A stretch of DNA of 64,000 bases from Imperialibacter sp. EC-SDR9 (GTDB lineage: Bacteria > Bacteroidota > Bacteroidia > Cytophagales > Cyclobacteriaceae): the NCBI RefSeq assembly GCF_902498805.1, contig NZ_LR701582.1:143519-207518 (forward strand), in the 5' to 3' direction. The translations under genes were made by a program, and so were the position numbers. Positions within the stretch are counted from its first letter, which is position 1. Each line of letters begins with the position of its first letter. The notes below the pieces were generated by a model, which saw only the letters and a program-made list of their open reading frames with translations, did not search any database and was not told the origin of the DNA. Of the stretch, positions 8,290-18,126 are shown piece by piece.

Positions 8290-9648
8290 ATGGAGAAAGA
8301 AGAAACCCCCAAGTGGCTGGAAGACCTCCAGCAAAGAAGCTGGGAACCGGAAGTGCTGCTTTCAGGAATTGTTCTGTTTGGCATGTTCAAGGTGCCACCA
8401 TTGCTGGACAAGGCGTTGGCATTTTTCAAGTCTCAGGTATTTAGCTCAACCACCGATATTGACAATCTGGTGGGCATACTCAAACTTGGTATTTATTGGC
8501 TCATTCTCGGCCTTATTCTTCACTTGATTTGCCGGGGTATATGGGTGGGAATGGTTGGGCTGAGCTATACCTTTCCGAATGGAGTCAACACAGAGCGACT
8601 CAAATACAAGCACCGGTTTAAGGAAAGAGTGGAGAAAATCCCACCCTTTCAGCGTATTATTATTAATCTGGAGAAACTTTGCAGCTCCTTGTTTTCGCTC
8701 TCTTTTATGCTCTTTATGAGTACTGTAGGGGCCTATCTATACTTTTTCATCCTTTTGGTTGTCCCGTTTTTTATAGGAATCGCTTTCCAGGGGAGTTTAA
8801 ACTTTACCGACACACGGGCCTTTGAAGTATATGTTGTTGTGTTGCTGGTTATCGCCTTCATGGGTCTTATTGACTTCCTCACCCTCGGGTTTTTCCGGCG
8901 CTTTTCCTGGATCAGCAAAATCTACTGGCCTTTTCACCAAATCATTAGCACGTTTACATTGGGGCGCTATTACAGGCCTATTTATTTCGCCTTTGTCAGC
9001 AACTCCAACCGGTGGGTGGTTTTCTTACTCCTTAGCGTGTTTGCCATTGGGAGCTTATTTGGGCTGGATGAAGTTACCAATGATGTGTATGATGGTAGCT
9101 CGTTTTCCAGATTGAGCTTTTGGCATGGTGGTGATCAAAAGCTAAGGGTGTTCACTGGTTACTATGAAGATCAAAATGAAGAGCTTTTTTCCTACCAGGC
9201 GCAGATACCTTCTGATATTATTGATGGGAATGTACTTAGAGTCTTTATACCAGCTGGGGTTGTCAAAGAGGACTCCATCAGGGCATATGTGAACTATGAT
9301 TCTCTGGTTGCCGCCAGCAAAGGCATGACAAGAGATGCCAGGGATATGCCCGCCATTAAAAAGTTTTATCACTTCTACCTGGACGACAGCCTGGTAAGGG
9401 AATACCCTCTTCTCTATCATTTTAGGCTTAAGACAAATCAGCCGGGCTATCTGGCTTACATCGATATCGCACAGTTGCCGCAGGGTATGCATACGCTGGA
9501 AGTTGGGGGGCCACCTTCCATGTACAGGAATCGCTGGGCGTTTATTCCGTTTTTTAGGGAGCTGGATGCAAGTGAAAGGAAAAGCATTAATTCGACTCAG
9601 AAAGAAGATGATGCCTATTTTCAGGTGAAGCCAGGCTTGCCCAGGTGA
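8290..9648 (+). CDS. Polytopic inner-membrane protein of unknown function
   Basis: I do not recognise a named family in this 452-aa protein. It has about six hydrophobic segments in residues 20-275 (around 20-45, 65-90, 135-165, 175-205, 225-240 and 240-260), preceded by a short charged N-terminus with WLEDLQQRSWEPE. A soluble C-terminal part of about 170 residues follows, rich in aromatic and charged residues and ending in a likely non-cytoplasmic beta-type region. It lies 72 bp after the sulfurtransferase on the same strand. It may be a lineage-specific envelope protein; no catalytic motif is visible. Confidence 0.75.
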   Translation: MEKEETPKWLEDLQQRSWEPEVLLSGIVLFGMFKVPPLLDKALAFFKSQVFSSTTDIDNLVGILKLGIYWLILGLILHLICRGIWVGMVGLSYTFPNGVNTERLKYKHRFKERVEKIPPFQRIIINLEKLCSSLFSLSFMLFMSTVGAYLYFFILLVVPFFIGIAFQGSLNFTDTRAFEVYVVVLLVIAFMGLIDFLTLGFFRRFSWISKIYWPFHQIISTFTLGRYYRPIYFAFVSNSNRWVVFLLLSVFAIGSLFGLDEVTNDVYDGSSFSRLSFWHGGDQKLRVFTGYYEDQNEELFSYQAQIPSDIIDGNVLRVFIPAGVVKEDSIRAYVNYDSLVAASKGMTRDARDMPAIKKFYHFYLDDSLVREYPLLYHFRLKTNQPGYLAYIDIAQLPQGMHTLEVGGPPSMYRNRWAFIPFFRELDASERKSINSTQKEDDAYFQVKPGLPR

Positions 9649-9802
9649 AGTCGGGAGGTATAGCTATGGTTCCAAAGTAAAGCTGCCTAATATTGTACTA
9701 TTTACTTGTTTGTAAAGCAACAAAAACTCTATATGAGTAATTTTTGGAGATATTTTTGCTATAAGTTATGTATTACTATTACGCTACTCTAATACTTACA
9801 AC

Positions 9803-10213
9803 ATGAGAAATATTCTGTTTGTTGCTGCATTTTGTCTTTTGAGCCAATTTGCAAATGCCCAGTTCGGGGCCAGCATTCACCAGTCCAACCTCCCCTTTGT
9901 GGGGATCAATTACCAATTCAAAGAGAGATTTTTGCCTGAGTTGAGGATTGGAACCGACAATTACTTTGACAACACCAGCCTAGAGCTAACATTCAACTAC
10001 ATTTTCAAAAAAGACGAGAATGTTGATGTTTACACTGGACTCGGAGCGAGGGTGCAGATACTGGATGGCGTTGTTGTTCCGCTGGGAATGAATATATATC
10101 CTTTCGCCACGGATAATTTTGGCTTTCAAATGGAATTGGCTGCTATTGTTGGCAGCAGCGACCCTCTATTGAGGGGGAGCTGGGGAATCCGGTATCGGTT
10201 TGCAAAGGAATAG
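9803..10213 (+). CDS. Small outer-membrane beta-barrel-like protein
   Basis: A 136-aa exported protein with a clear signal peptide ending ANAQ (cleavage near residue 19). The mature part alternates hydrophobic and polar residues (GINYQF, SLELTFNYIF, YTGLGARVQI, FQMELAAIVG) and ends in a barrel-like strand GIRYRFAKE, which suggests six to eight short strands in the outer membrane. A TAnnTTTG-type element (TATTTTTG) at 9751-9758, 45 bp upstream, may be its promoter. The role is unknown. Confidence 0.7.
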   Translation: MRNILFVAAFCLLSQFANAQFGASIHQSNLPFVGINYQFKERFLPELRIGTDNYFDNTSLELTFNYIFKKDENVDVYTGLGARVQILDGVVVPLGMNIYPFATDNFGFQMELAAIVGSSDPLLRGSWGIRYRFAKE

Positions 10214-10224
10214 CTAACGACTTC

Positions 10225-12939
10225 TTAATCCACCTCCACCAGCTTCACTGGTCCTATCAATCCCGACGGCTGCACCTCCCAGCCGCTGGCATCGAACGCC
10301 TGATAGTCGATATTCACGAAGTTAATTTCGTGGTACTTGCGCCATTCTATCGCCGCCCTGTCCATGTAGCGAATGCGGTTGGCCATCAGGTTGGCTACTT
10401 CTATTTCTATGGTATTGTCGCCTTCTTTTAGATATTCCCCAATCCTTAACTCGTGGGGCACAGCCCAGCTATTACCTGCATACTGCCCGTTCACCCATAC
10501 TTTGGCACTTTCCCGGACATCGCCCAGCTGAAGAAGGTAGTCATCCTTTTTCGAAGCCAGGGTGAAGTGGGTGGCGTAGGTGGCAGTGCCGGAAAACTGG
10601 TCTGCTAATGAATCCCCCAGGGTTGTCCAGGGCTGGAGTTTGTCCAGGGTTTTGTTGCCGGGCAGACTAGGGCCGCCAGCTTTGAAGTCAAGCGTCCATG
10701 GATCATTGAGCGCAACGGCTCCACCGGTTTGGTTAGCATAGCTCCAGTCTGTTGCCGAGGTTTCGTTGCCCACCTTAAGGAAAAGAGACTCGCCAGATTT
10801 GATCTGCATGCGGACTTGTGTTAGCCCGTTTTCGGTCTTTGTTTCTGCATTGCCAGCCCGGCCTGTCATAGCATCCAGTATTACAGCTTGCTCAAAAGCT
10901 TTATTGAATGGCATCCACCCATCGAAAGCTTCGGGTCGCTGGTTGACAATAAAATAATAGGTATTGTTGCCATCCACCCTGCGTACAAACTTCAGGCCGA
11001 GAGCCGCCAGCCCTTCCGGCTGAATCATGGCAGCTGTTAACGATGCCTGTACGTTGCCGGCAGGGCTCGTGGAGGTACCCAGCCCCATCACCAGTGAGTC
11101 GAGAATTGCCCTTCGCTGCTCCAGATTGTGGAGGCCAGGCACGTCTTCCGGCAACCCCTGGAGAATGATGGTCGCTCCTTGCTTCTTGAGCTTAAGCAGC
11201 GTTTGGAGCGCTTTGGTAGACATGAAAGTCATTTTAGGAATGACCAGCGCTTTGTATGATGTGCCGTTGGGGCCAGTGCTCAGCTGTCCGTTGGGAACGG
11301 CCAGCTTCTCCAGCCAGCTCTCAGAGATATAGTCGACCAGGTAGCCTTTTTCTGTCAGCCTTTTGGCCGTCGCATAAAAGTTGGTCGGGTGCAGCCATTC
11401 ATCGATATTATGTACTGTAAACAGGTACTCCAGGCTTTTCTTGCCCGAGAAGTACGCAGCGTCGTCGTAGGGAAAGTAGAGCAACACGTCGCCATCGGCC
11501 TGCCCGGTTTGCAGCACCGACTGGCTTCTGTTGATGTAGCCGGTGAGCCCATCGATATGAGACCACCAGCTATTGGAAGGGGCAAAGTTGGTAGAAGCAT
11601 AGAAGAGCCAGCCAGGCCATTCCGCTTCCGCCGGACTATAGGTAGTGCCATGAAAGAACACATGGTTTACTCCAGCGAGAAAAGCCTGATCGAGCTCGGG
11701 TTTGGTTTGTGAAAGGGGCGTTTTGAAATGCTCACCCAGCCAGGTGAAGGTTTCGGACGACACTAATGGCTTGCCAGCCACATGGGCTGCCGAGGAGGCA
11801 AACTTGAGCATATAAAGATCCGGTGGCAAATGACGGCTGGAGTGGGTGTAGTTCTTGGCACCGGGAATATCGAACCCGGAATAGCCAAAGGTTTCGCACT
11901 CCGGAATGTCCGTAGCGGCGTACACATCCAGCAGATTGGCCGGGGAACCATGTGCCTGGTTGCGGGACAAAGCACCGTGGTTGTTGATCCAGTTTTTCCA
12001 GGGCTCACTGAAGTTGGCTAGCAGCATTTCGCCCATGGTTTGACGGTAGTCGGTCTTGAGCCTGCGAATGGTTGCTGAGCTGTCGCCGCTGAGCAGTGCA
12101 GGGAGGTATGGTTTGAGGTCGTAGCCACGGTTGCGTTCAAAGCCTTCGAATAGTGTAGCCGTGAAATTGGCACCGTATACCTCATAGCTGTCGTTGAAAA
12201 AGCTTCGGATATTGGGGTCGGGCGTGCCAAAGGCTTCTTCGAATCGGGCTGTGTAAACGGGGAAGGACTCTTTATTGAGGTGATCCATCACCAGACCGGC
12301 ACCACCAGGGGCGGCCCGTTTCACCATTTGCCCGGTTTTGCCGGCAAAGATGGCGTAAAGCTCATAATTGGCGTCGGGTGTCCATGGCAAAAGCCCGTCG
12401 TCGCTCAACGAATCAGTCAGGTCAACGGTTGATTCAGGCCCATAAGCCATTAATGTTACCAGCCGGGGATGCATGGCTGCCTGTTTCTCATCGTTGACGG
12501 CAATTTTCTCTTTCAGTAATTGCCCTGCTTTCAATGTGTATTGCTGCACAATCATTTTGGAGGCAGCATATTCCGGCGTGATCTGCGGGCCACCGTAAGG
12601 CCAGCCCGTGCCCAGGTTCATATCCACGCCCATACCGAGGGAGTCGGCCACACGTATGACCGTTTGTAGTCTTTGCATCCACTCTTCCGACAGGTAGTCG
12701 ATGTATTGGTCTTCGAAGCCCATGGCTCCATAAATAGGGGTGATCTCCACGCCACCCAGCCCGGCCTCGTGGTAGGCGATCAACTGCTTTCGGATATTGG
12801 CATCGTCCACGGCATTACCCATCCACCACCAGCGGGTCCAGGGTTTGGTTGTAACCGATTCAGCGGGCCAGTCTTGCTGAGGCGTAGTTTGGCAGGAGAG
12901 GAGGAAGGCGAAGGGTAATAGGACGAGCAGATAGCGCAT
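10225..12939 (-). CDS. GH106-type glycoside hydrolase lipoprotein (alpha-L-rhamnosidase-like)
   Basis: A 904-aa exported enzyme with lipobox LLSC (Cys16). The segment TKPWTRWWWMGNAVD (about 32-46), then IRKQLIAYHEAGLGGVEI, is characteristic of the family 106 hydrolases that include alpha-L-rhamnosidases. A long (beta/alpha)-barrel region follows (with NLGTGWPYGGPQI and VSSETFTWLG), and the last 180 residues form a GH2-like galactose-binding sandwich (DYLLQLGDVRESAKVWVNGQYAG). Catalytic residues could not be assigned by eye. It is convergent with the small barrel gene, 11 bp away, and alone in its transcription unit. A palindrome at 13032-13043 lies upstream. Rhamnose-containing glycan is a likely but unproven substrate. 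Confidence 0.85.
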   Translation of the reverse strand: MRYLLVLLPFAFLLSCQTTPQQDWPAESVTTKPWTRWWWMGNAVDDANIRKQLIAYHEAGLGGVEITPIYGAMGFEDQYIDYLSEEWMQRLQTVIRVADSLGMGVDMNLGTGWPYGGPQITPEYAASKMIVQQYTLKAGQLLKEKIAVNDEKQAAMHPRLVTLMAYGPESTVDLTDSLSDDGLLPWTPDANYELYAIFAGKTGQMVKRAAPGGAGLVMDHLNKESFPVYTARFEEAFGTPDPNIRSFFNDSYEVYGANFTATLFEGFERNRGYDLKPYLPALLSGDSSATIRRLKTDYRQTMGEMLLANFSEPWKNWINNHGALSRNQAHGSPANLLDVYAATDIPECETFGYSGFDIPGAKNYTHSSRHLPPDLYMLKFASSAAHVAGKPLVSSETFTWLGEHFKTPLSQTKPELDQAFLAGVNHVFFHGTTYSPAEAEWPGWLFYASTNFAPSNSWWSHIDGLTGYINRSQSVLQTGQADGDVLLYFPYDDAAYFSGKKSLEYLFTVHNIDEWLHPTNFYATAKRLTEKGYLVDYISESWLEKLAVPNGQLSTGPNGTSYKALVIPKMTFMSTKALQTLLKLKKQGATIILQGLPEDVPGLHNLEQRRAILDSLVMGLGTSTSPAGNVQASLTAAMIQPEGLAALGLKFVRRVDGNNTYYFIVNQRPEAFDGWMPFNKAFEQAVILDAMTGRAGNAETKTENGLTQVRMQIKSGESLFLKVGNETSATDWSYANQTGGAVALNDPWTLDFKAGGPSLPGNKTLDKLQPWTTLGDSLADQFSGTATYATHFTLASKKDDYLLQLGDVRESAKVWVNGQYAGNSWAVPHELRIGEYLKEGDNTIEIEVANLMANRIRYMDRAAIEWRKYHEINFVNIDYQAFDASGWEVQPSGLIGPVKLVEVD

Positions 12940-13031
12940 GAGGTACGATAGTTTGAAATGGGCTGGGTAAGTTAATTGATTTTTGAGGGAAATGGAACGA
13001 CACCTGGCTACAGTGGCAACCCAGTTTCAAG

Positions 13032-13043
13032 CTAAGCGCTTAG
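13032..13043. promoter_or_regulatory. 12-bp palindrome upstream of the GH106 gene
   Basis: CTAAGCGCTTAG is a perfect palindrome centred on AGCGCT, a core common in LacI-family operators. It is 93 bp upstream of the GH106 start. The length is short enough for chance, so this is a weak call. Confidence 0.3.
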
Positions 13044-13070
13044 GGAAAGTAGTTCGCTGACAAACCTCTG

Positions 13071-14207
13071 TCAATAATTGCGATAATAGTCCCTGATTTT
13101 CGAGATGGCCTGACTATAAAGCGGTGCCGTAAATTCCTCGAACATAAACTGTGGACTTGGGGCTGATGCTTCCACTGTATTTACCATCTTGAGCTCTTCA
13201 TCGCTCAGTGCCCGTTCATCACCATTGAACGACGCCCACCTGATGGCCCAGGTGTATTCGCTGGGAAACTTTTCTTGTGTGAGCACTTTATTCAGGCCAT
13301 TGTCGAACACTTTGAAGTCCAGCACTCCGGTGCCCGTAATGGCTTTTTCATTGGTTGTAAGTTTGGCCTTGACCGTTCCATAGATTTTCTCATTGTTTCT
13401 TGTAGCGATAACCACACTGTCACGGCTTACATCAGTGGTTGTTTTGTTGCTGTAGATATTGCCCAGGTTGAACCGATCAAATTCCATGGTGATGATGTGA
13501 TCCACATAGTCCAATTTCTGTGAGTTGGCTTCACCAGGGGTATAAAACCTCACATATTGGTTGATCATATTGTTGTGCAGGTATTCATTGATTTTGTTTA
13601 CAAAAAATTCATGCTTTATATCAAACATCCTTGAAGGGGAAGGAATGGGTTCTACTACTACACGAAGCGTGGCAAAATAAAGCGCCACTCCAAGTTTCTG
13701 TTCCACATCTTTGAACCGGGGGGCCAACGCCTGAGCTGCCTGAAAATGCTGATGGGCTTCAATGGCCTTTATTCTTTGGTCTTTTTTTCTCAATGCTTCT
13801 ACACCCAGGTTATAGTGAACTTCAGCAGCCTTGTTTTTTGCGTCTGTCAGCTCTGCATCGTAGCGGGCAGGCTTTGGTACTACCTGTCGGCAGCCAGGGC
13901 ATCTTTGGATTTCGTCGGCCAGAAAATTGATGTATTGATAGTTTCTCGCAATCACCTCCCATTTCATGATGTCGTTAGAAGCTCTTGCTTTTTTGATATT
14001 TCCCAAGTGAGACTCCAGGGCATATTTGTAAGCTTTTTCGAGTGTTGCTTTGGCCTTTTTCTGCCCGTCGTTGGACCGGAGCCGGTTGATTGCTTGTGAA
14101 ACTGCCCTTTCGTAGTCACCCTTTTGGAGCGCTTTTTTCCCACTGGCACAGCCGGACAGCATTGCAACAGCGCCTAAAATAATGAGCAGGTGATAATATT
14201 TTTTCAT
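13071..14207 (-). CDS. Lipoprotein with TPR-like N-terminal region, function unknown
   Basis: A 378-aa lipoprotein with lipobox LSGC (Cys20). Residues 25-185 are helical and TPR-like (GDYERAVSQAINRLR, NLGVEALRKKDQRIKAIEAHQHFQAAQALAP). The following half is predicted beta-rich. There is a CPGC pair near residue 98 (RCPGCRQ). I do not recognise a named function. It is divergent from the BIG2 lipoprotein gene and probably acts at the periplasmic face of an envelope membrane. Confidence 0.75.
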   Translation of the reverse strand: MKKYYHLLIILGAVAMLSGCASGKKALQKGDYERAVSQAINRLRSNDGQKKAKATLEKAYKYALESHLGNIKKARASNDIMKWEVIARNYQYINFLADEIQRCPGCRQVVPKPARYDAELTDAKNKAAEVHYNLGVEALRKKDQRIKAIEAHQHFQAAQALAPRFKDVEQKLGVALYFATLRVVVEPIPSPSRMFDIKHEFFVNKINEYLHNNMINQYVRFYTPGEANSQKLDYVDHIITMEFDRFNLGNIYSNKTTTDVSRDSVVIATRNNEKIYGTVKAKLTTNEKAITGTGVLDFKVFDNGLNKVLTQEKFPSEYTWAIRWASFNGDERALSDEELKMVNTVEASAPSPQFMFEEFTAPLYSQAISKIRDYYRNY

Positions 14208-14454
14208 GGTTGGTTGGCTTTGGTGCTAAGATAGGAATACCAGAAATAATGCCAACAAAAACCTACCGCCAGTTAGGAGCTTATCTCCCGGGCGTGTAGC
14301 GTCTCCCACAAAGGACTCCACCGTTATCTGTTTTGAAGACTTTTTCAACCCGCCTTCACTTCCGTTGACCGTTCTTCCATTCTTTAAAAATGGAAGTGAA
14401 AATGCCGTGCAATCTTGCTTATTTCGCCAGCAAAATAAGCTTTTAAAACGCTCT

Positions 14455-15414
14455 ATGAAGTCACTCCGTACCATTTCGCTATTGATTCTTTTGGCTGCCT
14501 GTGTATTCGTTGTTGGTTGCGGTGGAGACACTGAGGAGCCTGATCCTGTTGAAGAGGTGCACGCAGAGGTTCATTTGAGTGAATCGACCATCAATATCAT
14601 GATGGGAGACTCTACCAGGCTGCTTTATACCATCACGCCCGATACCATTATTATTGAGGACCTGGTGTGGACTTCCTTGAACGAAGACATTGCGACGGTG
14701 TCGTCCACAGGCATGCTCAAAGCTTTGGGCATTGGAACGACAACTGTTAAGCTGAGCAGTGCGAGCGAGGGGGCCGAAGCGCAGCTTACTGTGAATGTAC
14801 TCCCTGTTCCCTTGTCAGCCGTGGAGATAGCAAGCGGCGATTCAGTGATCGTTGCGTTCATTGGTGTTGAGCAGGCCTTGCCATTGTCTTTCTTGCCGGA
14901 TAACTCTACCGATCAAAGTATACAGTGGAGGTCGTCGAATACCAATGTGCTAAGCGTGGATCCCAACGGAAAGGTGCTGGCCAAAACCCTGGGCTATGTG
15001 TTTGTGGAGGCTTACCGGGAAAATGACCCTTTGATTTATGATGCAGTGACCGTTATTCCAGCCGAAGAAGGCCAGCTGGTGACTGCCAGCTTTGTGAACG
15101 TGGTGACATTTGCTGGCAAATACCAATACAAAGTGTTTCTAGGGAGTATCGATGTGCCTGTAACGACAGGGAAGGTCACTCTGTACAGTACAAACGGCTT
15201 TACTTTTACTATCGAAGCGGAAGTTGCTGCCACCACAGAAGCAATAGATATTGCCGCCAATCATGCCGCTCAAATAGCCACCCTTGAAGTAACCGAGGCC
15301 GAATTTAATGACCTCTCACTCGGAGCGCTGGTGAGTGTAGAAATATCACTCAACGGGGTCGACTATGACGTAATGGTGAATGGCAACAGTGTGATAAGGG
15401 TGGTAGAGAAATAG
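14455..15414 (+). CDS. Ig-like (BIG2) domain lipoprotein
   Basis: The start is set at the ATG at 14455 because it opens a proper signal peptide; the in-frame upstream TTG at 14365 would place 30 polar residues before it. The 319-aa product has a lipobox VVGC (Cys22; LAAC at 16 is an alternative), an acidic linker, and two bacterial Ig-like group 2 domains at about 35-120 (VTSLN-like WTSLNEDIATVSSTG) and 125-210 (QWRSSNTNVLSVDPNGKVLA), then a C-terminal beta domain of about 100 residues. Such proteins are usually surface or adhesin-like. No partner gene is obvious. Confidence 0.82.
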   Translation: MKSLRTISLLILLAACVFVVGCGGDTEEPDPVEEVHAEVHLSESTINIMMGDSTRLLYTITPDTIIIEDLVWTSLNEDIATVSSTGMLKALGIGTTTVKLSSASEGAEAQLTVNVLPVPLSAVEIASGDSVIVAFIGVEQALPLSFLPDNSTDQSIQWRSSNTNVLSVDPNGKVLAKTLGYVFVEAYRENDPLIYDAVTVIPAEEGQLVTASFVNVVTFAGKYQYKVFLGSIDVPVTTGKVTLYSTNGFTFTIEAEVAATTEAIDIAANHAAQIATLEVTEAEFNDLSLGALVSVEISLNGVDYDVMVNGNSVIRVVEK

Positions 15415-15416
15415 CG

Positions 15417-15455
15417 GGCCATTGCTGAAGTTAACAATGGCCGCCTTTCGTTTTT
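15417..15455 (+). terminator. Intrinsic terminator after the BIG2 lipoprotein gene
   Basis: Arms GGCCATTG (15417-15424) and CAATGGCC (15435-15442) form an 8-bp stem with a 10-base loop, followed within 8 bases by a run of six T. It lies directly after the stop codon, between convergent genes. Confidence 0.65.
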
Positions 15456-15498
15456 TCGTATGAAAACCCACGTCGCTGAATCTTTCAGTCCGTCCGGT

Positions 15499-18126
15499 CT
15501 ACTCACTCCTCAATGTGCTGGCCGGATTTGTCTTCAGCGACTTTAGTGCATAGCTGCCCAGCACCACCCAGGAAGTAACCATCACGATGCCAGCCGCCAG
15601 CAAGTAGGCGAATGGCCCAAGGTTGATTCGGAAGGCGAATCCCTCAAGCCAGTCGTTCATTACATAGTAGTTGAGTGGCACCGCAATGAGCAAACTTGCG
15701 AGGAATAGAAGCGTCGTTTGTTTTAAGAGGATCATGAGTAATTGTTGTACAGAAGCACCTAATACTTTTCTGATGGCCATTTCTTTCATTCGCTGTGCCA
15801 CAGTGAAGCTTGCCAGACCAAGAATACCCAGCACGGCCACCAGGATGGCCATAAAAGTAGCATAGAGTGTCATCGAGCCTATGCGTTCTTCTGTCTCGTA
15901 GAGGTTTTGGAACTGCTGATCGACAAAAGTGTAGTCAATCGGGTGATTGGCGTCAAAGCCTTTCCAGGCGCTCTCAATTTGAGCCATGGTTTCGCTAAGG
16001 CCGGCGGCATTGAGGCGTACCAGCAGCATGTTGTAGCGGTTACTGTTTCTGCCCCGGAAAACGTGGATGACTGGTTCTACGGCATTGGCCAGGGAGCTGA
16101 AGTTGAAATCTTTTACTACCCCAATCACCTCAAATCCTTCATCAGAATCAGGAAACATGAGCTTATGGCCTTCCACCGAAGCCCAGCCCAGCTGTTTCAT
16201 AGCAGCTTGGTTGATGACCGACTTGCGTTGGTCGGAGCGCATATCAATATCAAAATCCCGGCCTTCCACAAACTCAATGTCCATGGTGGCGAAATACTTG
16301 TCGTCGACACTCACAAACCGCCAGTCGAGGGGAGCCCTGTCTCTGGCATCTTCCGATTGCACCAATACGAAACTCCCGCTGTACCTGCCTGGTGCGGAGT
16401 TGGAAGCACTCACCGATTTCACGCCCGGCACTGCTTCGAGCGAATTCCGGAAAGCGGCCCATCGCTGTTCGTTTTCTTCACCTTCACCTGACCGTGCATT
16501 GATGATCAGTACATTGTCGGGATCGAAATTCATGTCTGCTGTCTTCATGAAGTTGATTTGCTGATACATGATCAGTACAGCGCTGACAAGCATCACGGCA
16601 ATTGCGAACTGGCAAGTGACTAGAATATTTTTTGGGTCAAAGCCGCTCCTCTTTAGAGAAGTGCTGCCATGCATCACTTCACAGGCCCTCAGCTTCGAAA
16701 GGGTGAGAGTAGGGTAAATACCTGCTACCAGGCCCAAACCGATAATGCCTGACAGGAGACTGGCCAATGGCATGGGCTCAAACAGAAATGCGAGAGACAT
16801 TTGCTGCCCAAAAAGGTCTATGAAGTAGGGAAGCAGTACAAAAGAAAGCCCGATACCCAACACGCTGCCGATGGCAAAAAGGAAGGTGGTTTCTCCTGTA
16901 AACTGGAGAACCAGGTCTTTGCCCCCGGCGCCAAACGTTTTGCGCACTGCTACCTCTTTGAACCTGCCAAACGACTGGGCAGCGTTGAGATTCGCAAAGT
17001 TGAAAAAGGCAATCAGCAGTAGCCCGAAAGAGATATATCCCAGAAAATAGCCGTATTGCTGCTGTCCGGTGTTGAAGTCGTAATAGTCGGCCAGAGGCAT
17101 CAGCTCAAGGGTGCCCCGCTCGGAGGGGGTGACAAATTTCTCCACTAGTTGAGGAAATTGCTCAACCAGGGCTTTCGGATCCTGCCCCTCCTGAAGTTGG
17201 ATGAAACTGAACATAAAAGAAGCGTCCCAGCCAAAGTAGCCGAGCTCAGTCCATTGCTGCTTTCTTGACTCCAGATTGATGACAATATCAAAGTCGAAGC
17301 TGGAATTAAACGGGATCTTGCCCAGCACCCCGGTGACTTCATAGGTAACTGGTTCATTAAAGGCCACCTCAATTGTTTTGCCCAATGGGTCTTCGTCTCC
17401 AAAGATTCGCTTAGCCACCTCGCTACTAATCACTACCGACCTTGGATTTTCAAACACCCGACCCTTATCCCCATGAAGCATAGGAAACGAAAACATATCG
17501 AACATTCCCTGTTCACTGAAAGTCACGCCCTCGTTGTACTCCTGCTCCCCGTGACGGATCGTAGTTTCGCCGGCAAAAACAAATCGACCAATAGAAGAAA
17601 CACTGGGAAACGCTTTTTGTACTTCTTCCGCCAGTGGTGCCCAGGTGTCGCTCACATCCATTTTTCCACCCTCGGGGGTCAAACGGGTGCGGTACAGGAA
17701 GTAGATATCTTCTGTGTTCTCATGAAACTGGTCATAGGTGATGATGTCGTAAGCATAAACACCCAGCAACAGGCTTACAGCCACACCCAGGGTAAGGCCA
17801 ATCACATTAATGGAAGCAATGAACTTTCTGTGGCGGATGTTGCGCAGCGCAATCAGGAAATAGCTGCCCAGCAATGGCCAGTAGGAGCCGTTGTACCTGA
17901 ATTGTACTGAGCGCTCTTCTTCACTGATGTCGGCAGGGGTGCCCAGCTCTTCAATGGCTTTTTTGCAGGCGTCTTCTACAGAGCAGCCCTTCGTTTGCAG
18001 TCGTTCAATACTTTGTCGCAGGTGATCTTCCAGTTCGGCGATCACGCCATCTTCCAGGTTCTTTTGTTTTCGGAGTTGTTGGCGCCATTGAGTGATGTGG
18101 CGTTCGATGAGTTGTTGATTATCCAT
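15499..18126 (-). CDS. FtsX/MacB-type ABC transporter permease with N-terminal prefix domain
   Basis: An inner-membrane permease of 875 aa. The start is put at the ATG at 18126, which overlaps the PadR stop by 8 bp; a longer reading frame upstream only shadows padR in another frame. A cytoplasmic helical prefix (about 1-75, with IAELEDHLRQSIERLQTKG) precedes two copies of the MacB-core plus FtsX arrangement, each with a first transmembrane helix after ALRNIRHRKFIASINVIGL-like sequence and FtsX blocks (VAVRKTFGAGGKDLVLQF; MAIRKVLGASVQQLLMIL). Such proteins act with a LolD/MacB ATPase in mechanotransmission or export, but no ATPase gene is adjacent. PadR coupling suggests ligand-controlled expression. 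Confidence 0.9.
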   Translation of the reverse strand: MDNQQLIERHITQWRQQLRKQKNLEDGVIAELEDHLRQSIERLQTKGCSVEDACKKAIEELGTPADISEEERSVQFRYNGSYWPLLGSYFLIALRNIRHRKFIASINVIGLTLGVAVSLLLGVYAYDIITYDQFHENTEDIYFLYRTRLTPEGGKMDVSDTWAPLAEEVQKAFPSVSSIGRFVFAGETTIRHGEQEYNEGVTFSEQGMFDMFSFPMLHGDKGRVFENPRSVVISSEVAKRIFGDEDPLGKTIEVAFNEPVTYEVTGVLGKIPFNSSFDFDIVINLESRKQQWTELGYFGWDASFMFSFIQLQEGQDPKALVEQFPQLVEKFVTPSERGTLELMPLADYYDFNTGQQQYGYFLGYISFGLLLIAFFNFANLNAAQSFGRFKEVAVRKTFGAGGKDLVLQFTGETTFLFAIGSVLGIGLSFVLLPYFIDLFGQQMSLAFLFEPMPLASLLSGIIGLGLVAGIYPTLTLSKLRACEVMHGSTSLKRSGFDPKNILVTCQFAIAVMLVSAVLIMYQQINFMKTADMNFDPDNVLIINARSGEGEENEQRWAAFRNSLEAVPGVKSVSASNSAPGRYSGSFVLVQSEDARDRAPLDWRFVSVDDKYFATMDIEFVEGRDFDIDMRSDQRKSVINQAAMKQLGWASVEGHKLMFPDSDEGFEVIGVVKDFNFSSLANAVEPVIHVFRGRNSNRYNMLLVRLNAAGLSETMAQIESAWKGFDANHPIDYTFVDQQFQNLYETEERIGSMTLYATFMAILVAVLGILGLASFTVAQRMKEMAIRKVLGASVQQLLMILLKQTTLLFLASLLIAVPLNYYVMNDWLEGFAFRINLGPFAYLLAAGIVMVTSWVVLGSYALKSLKTNPASTLRSE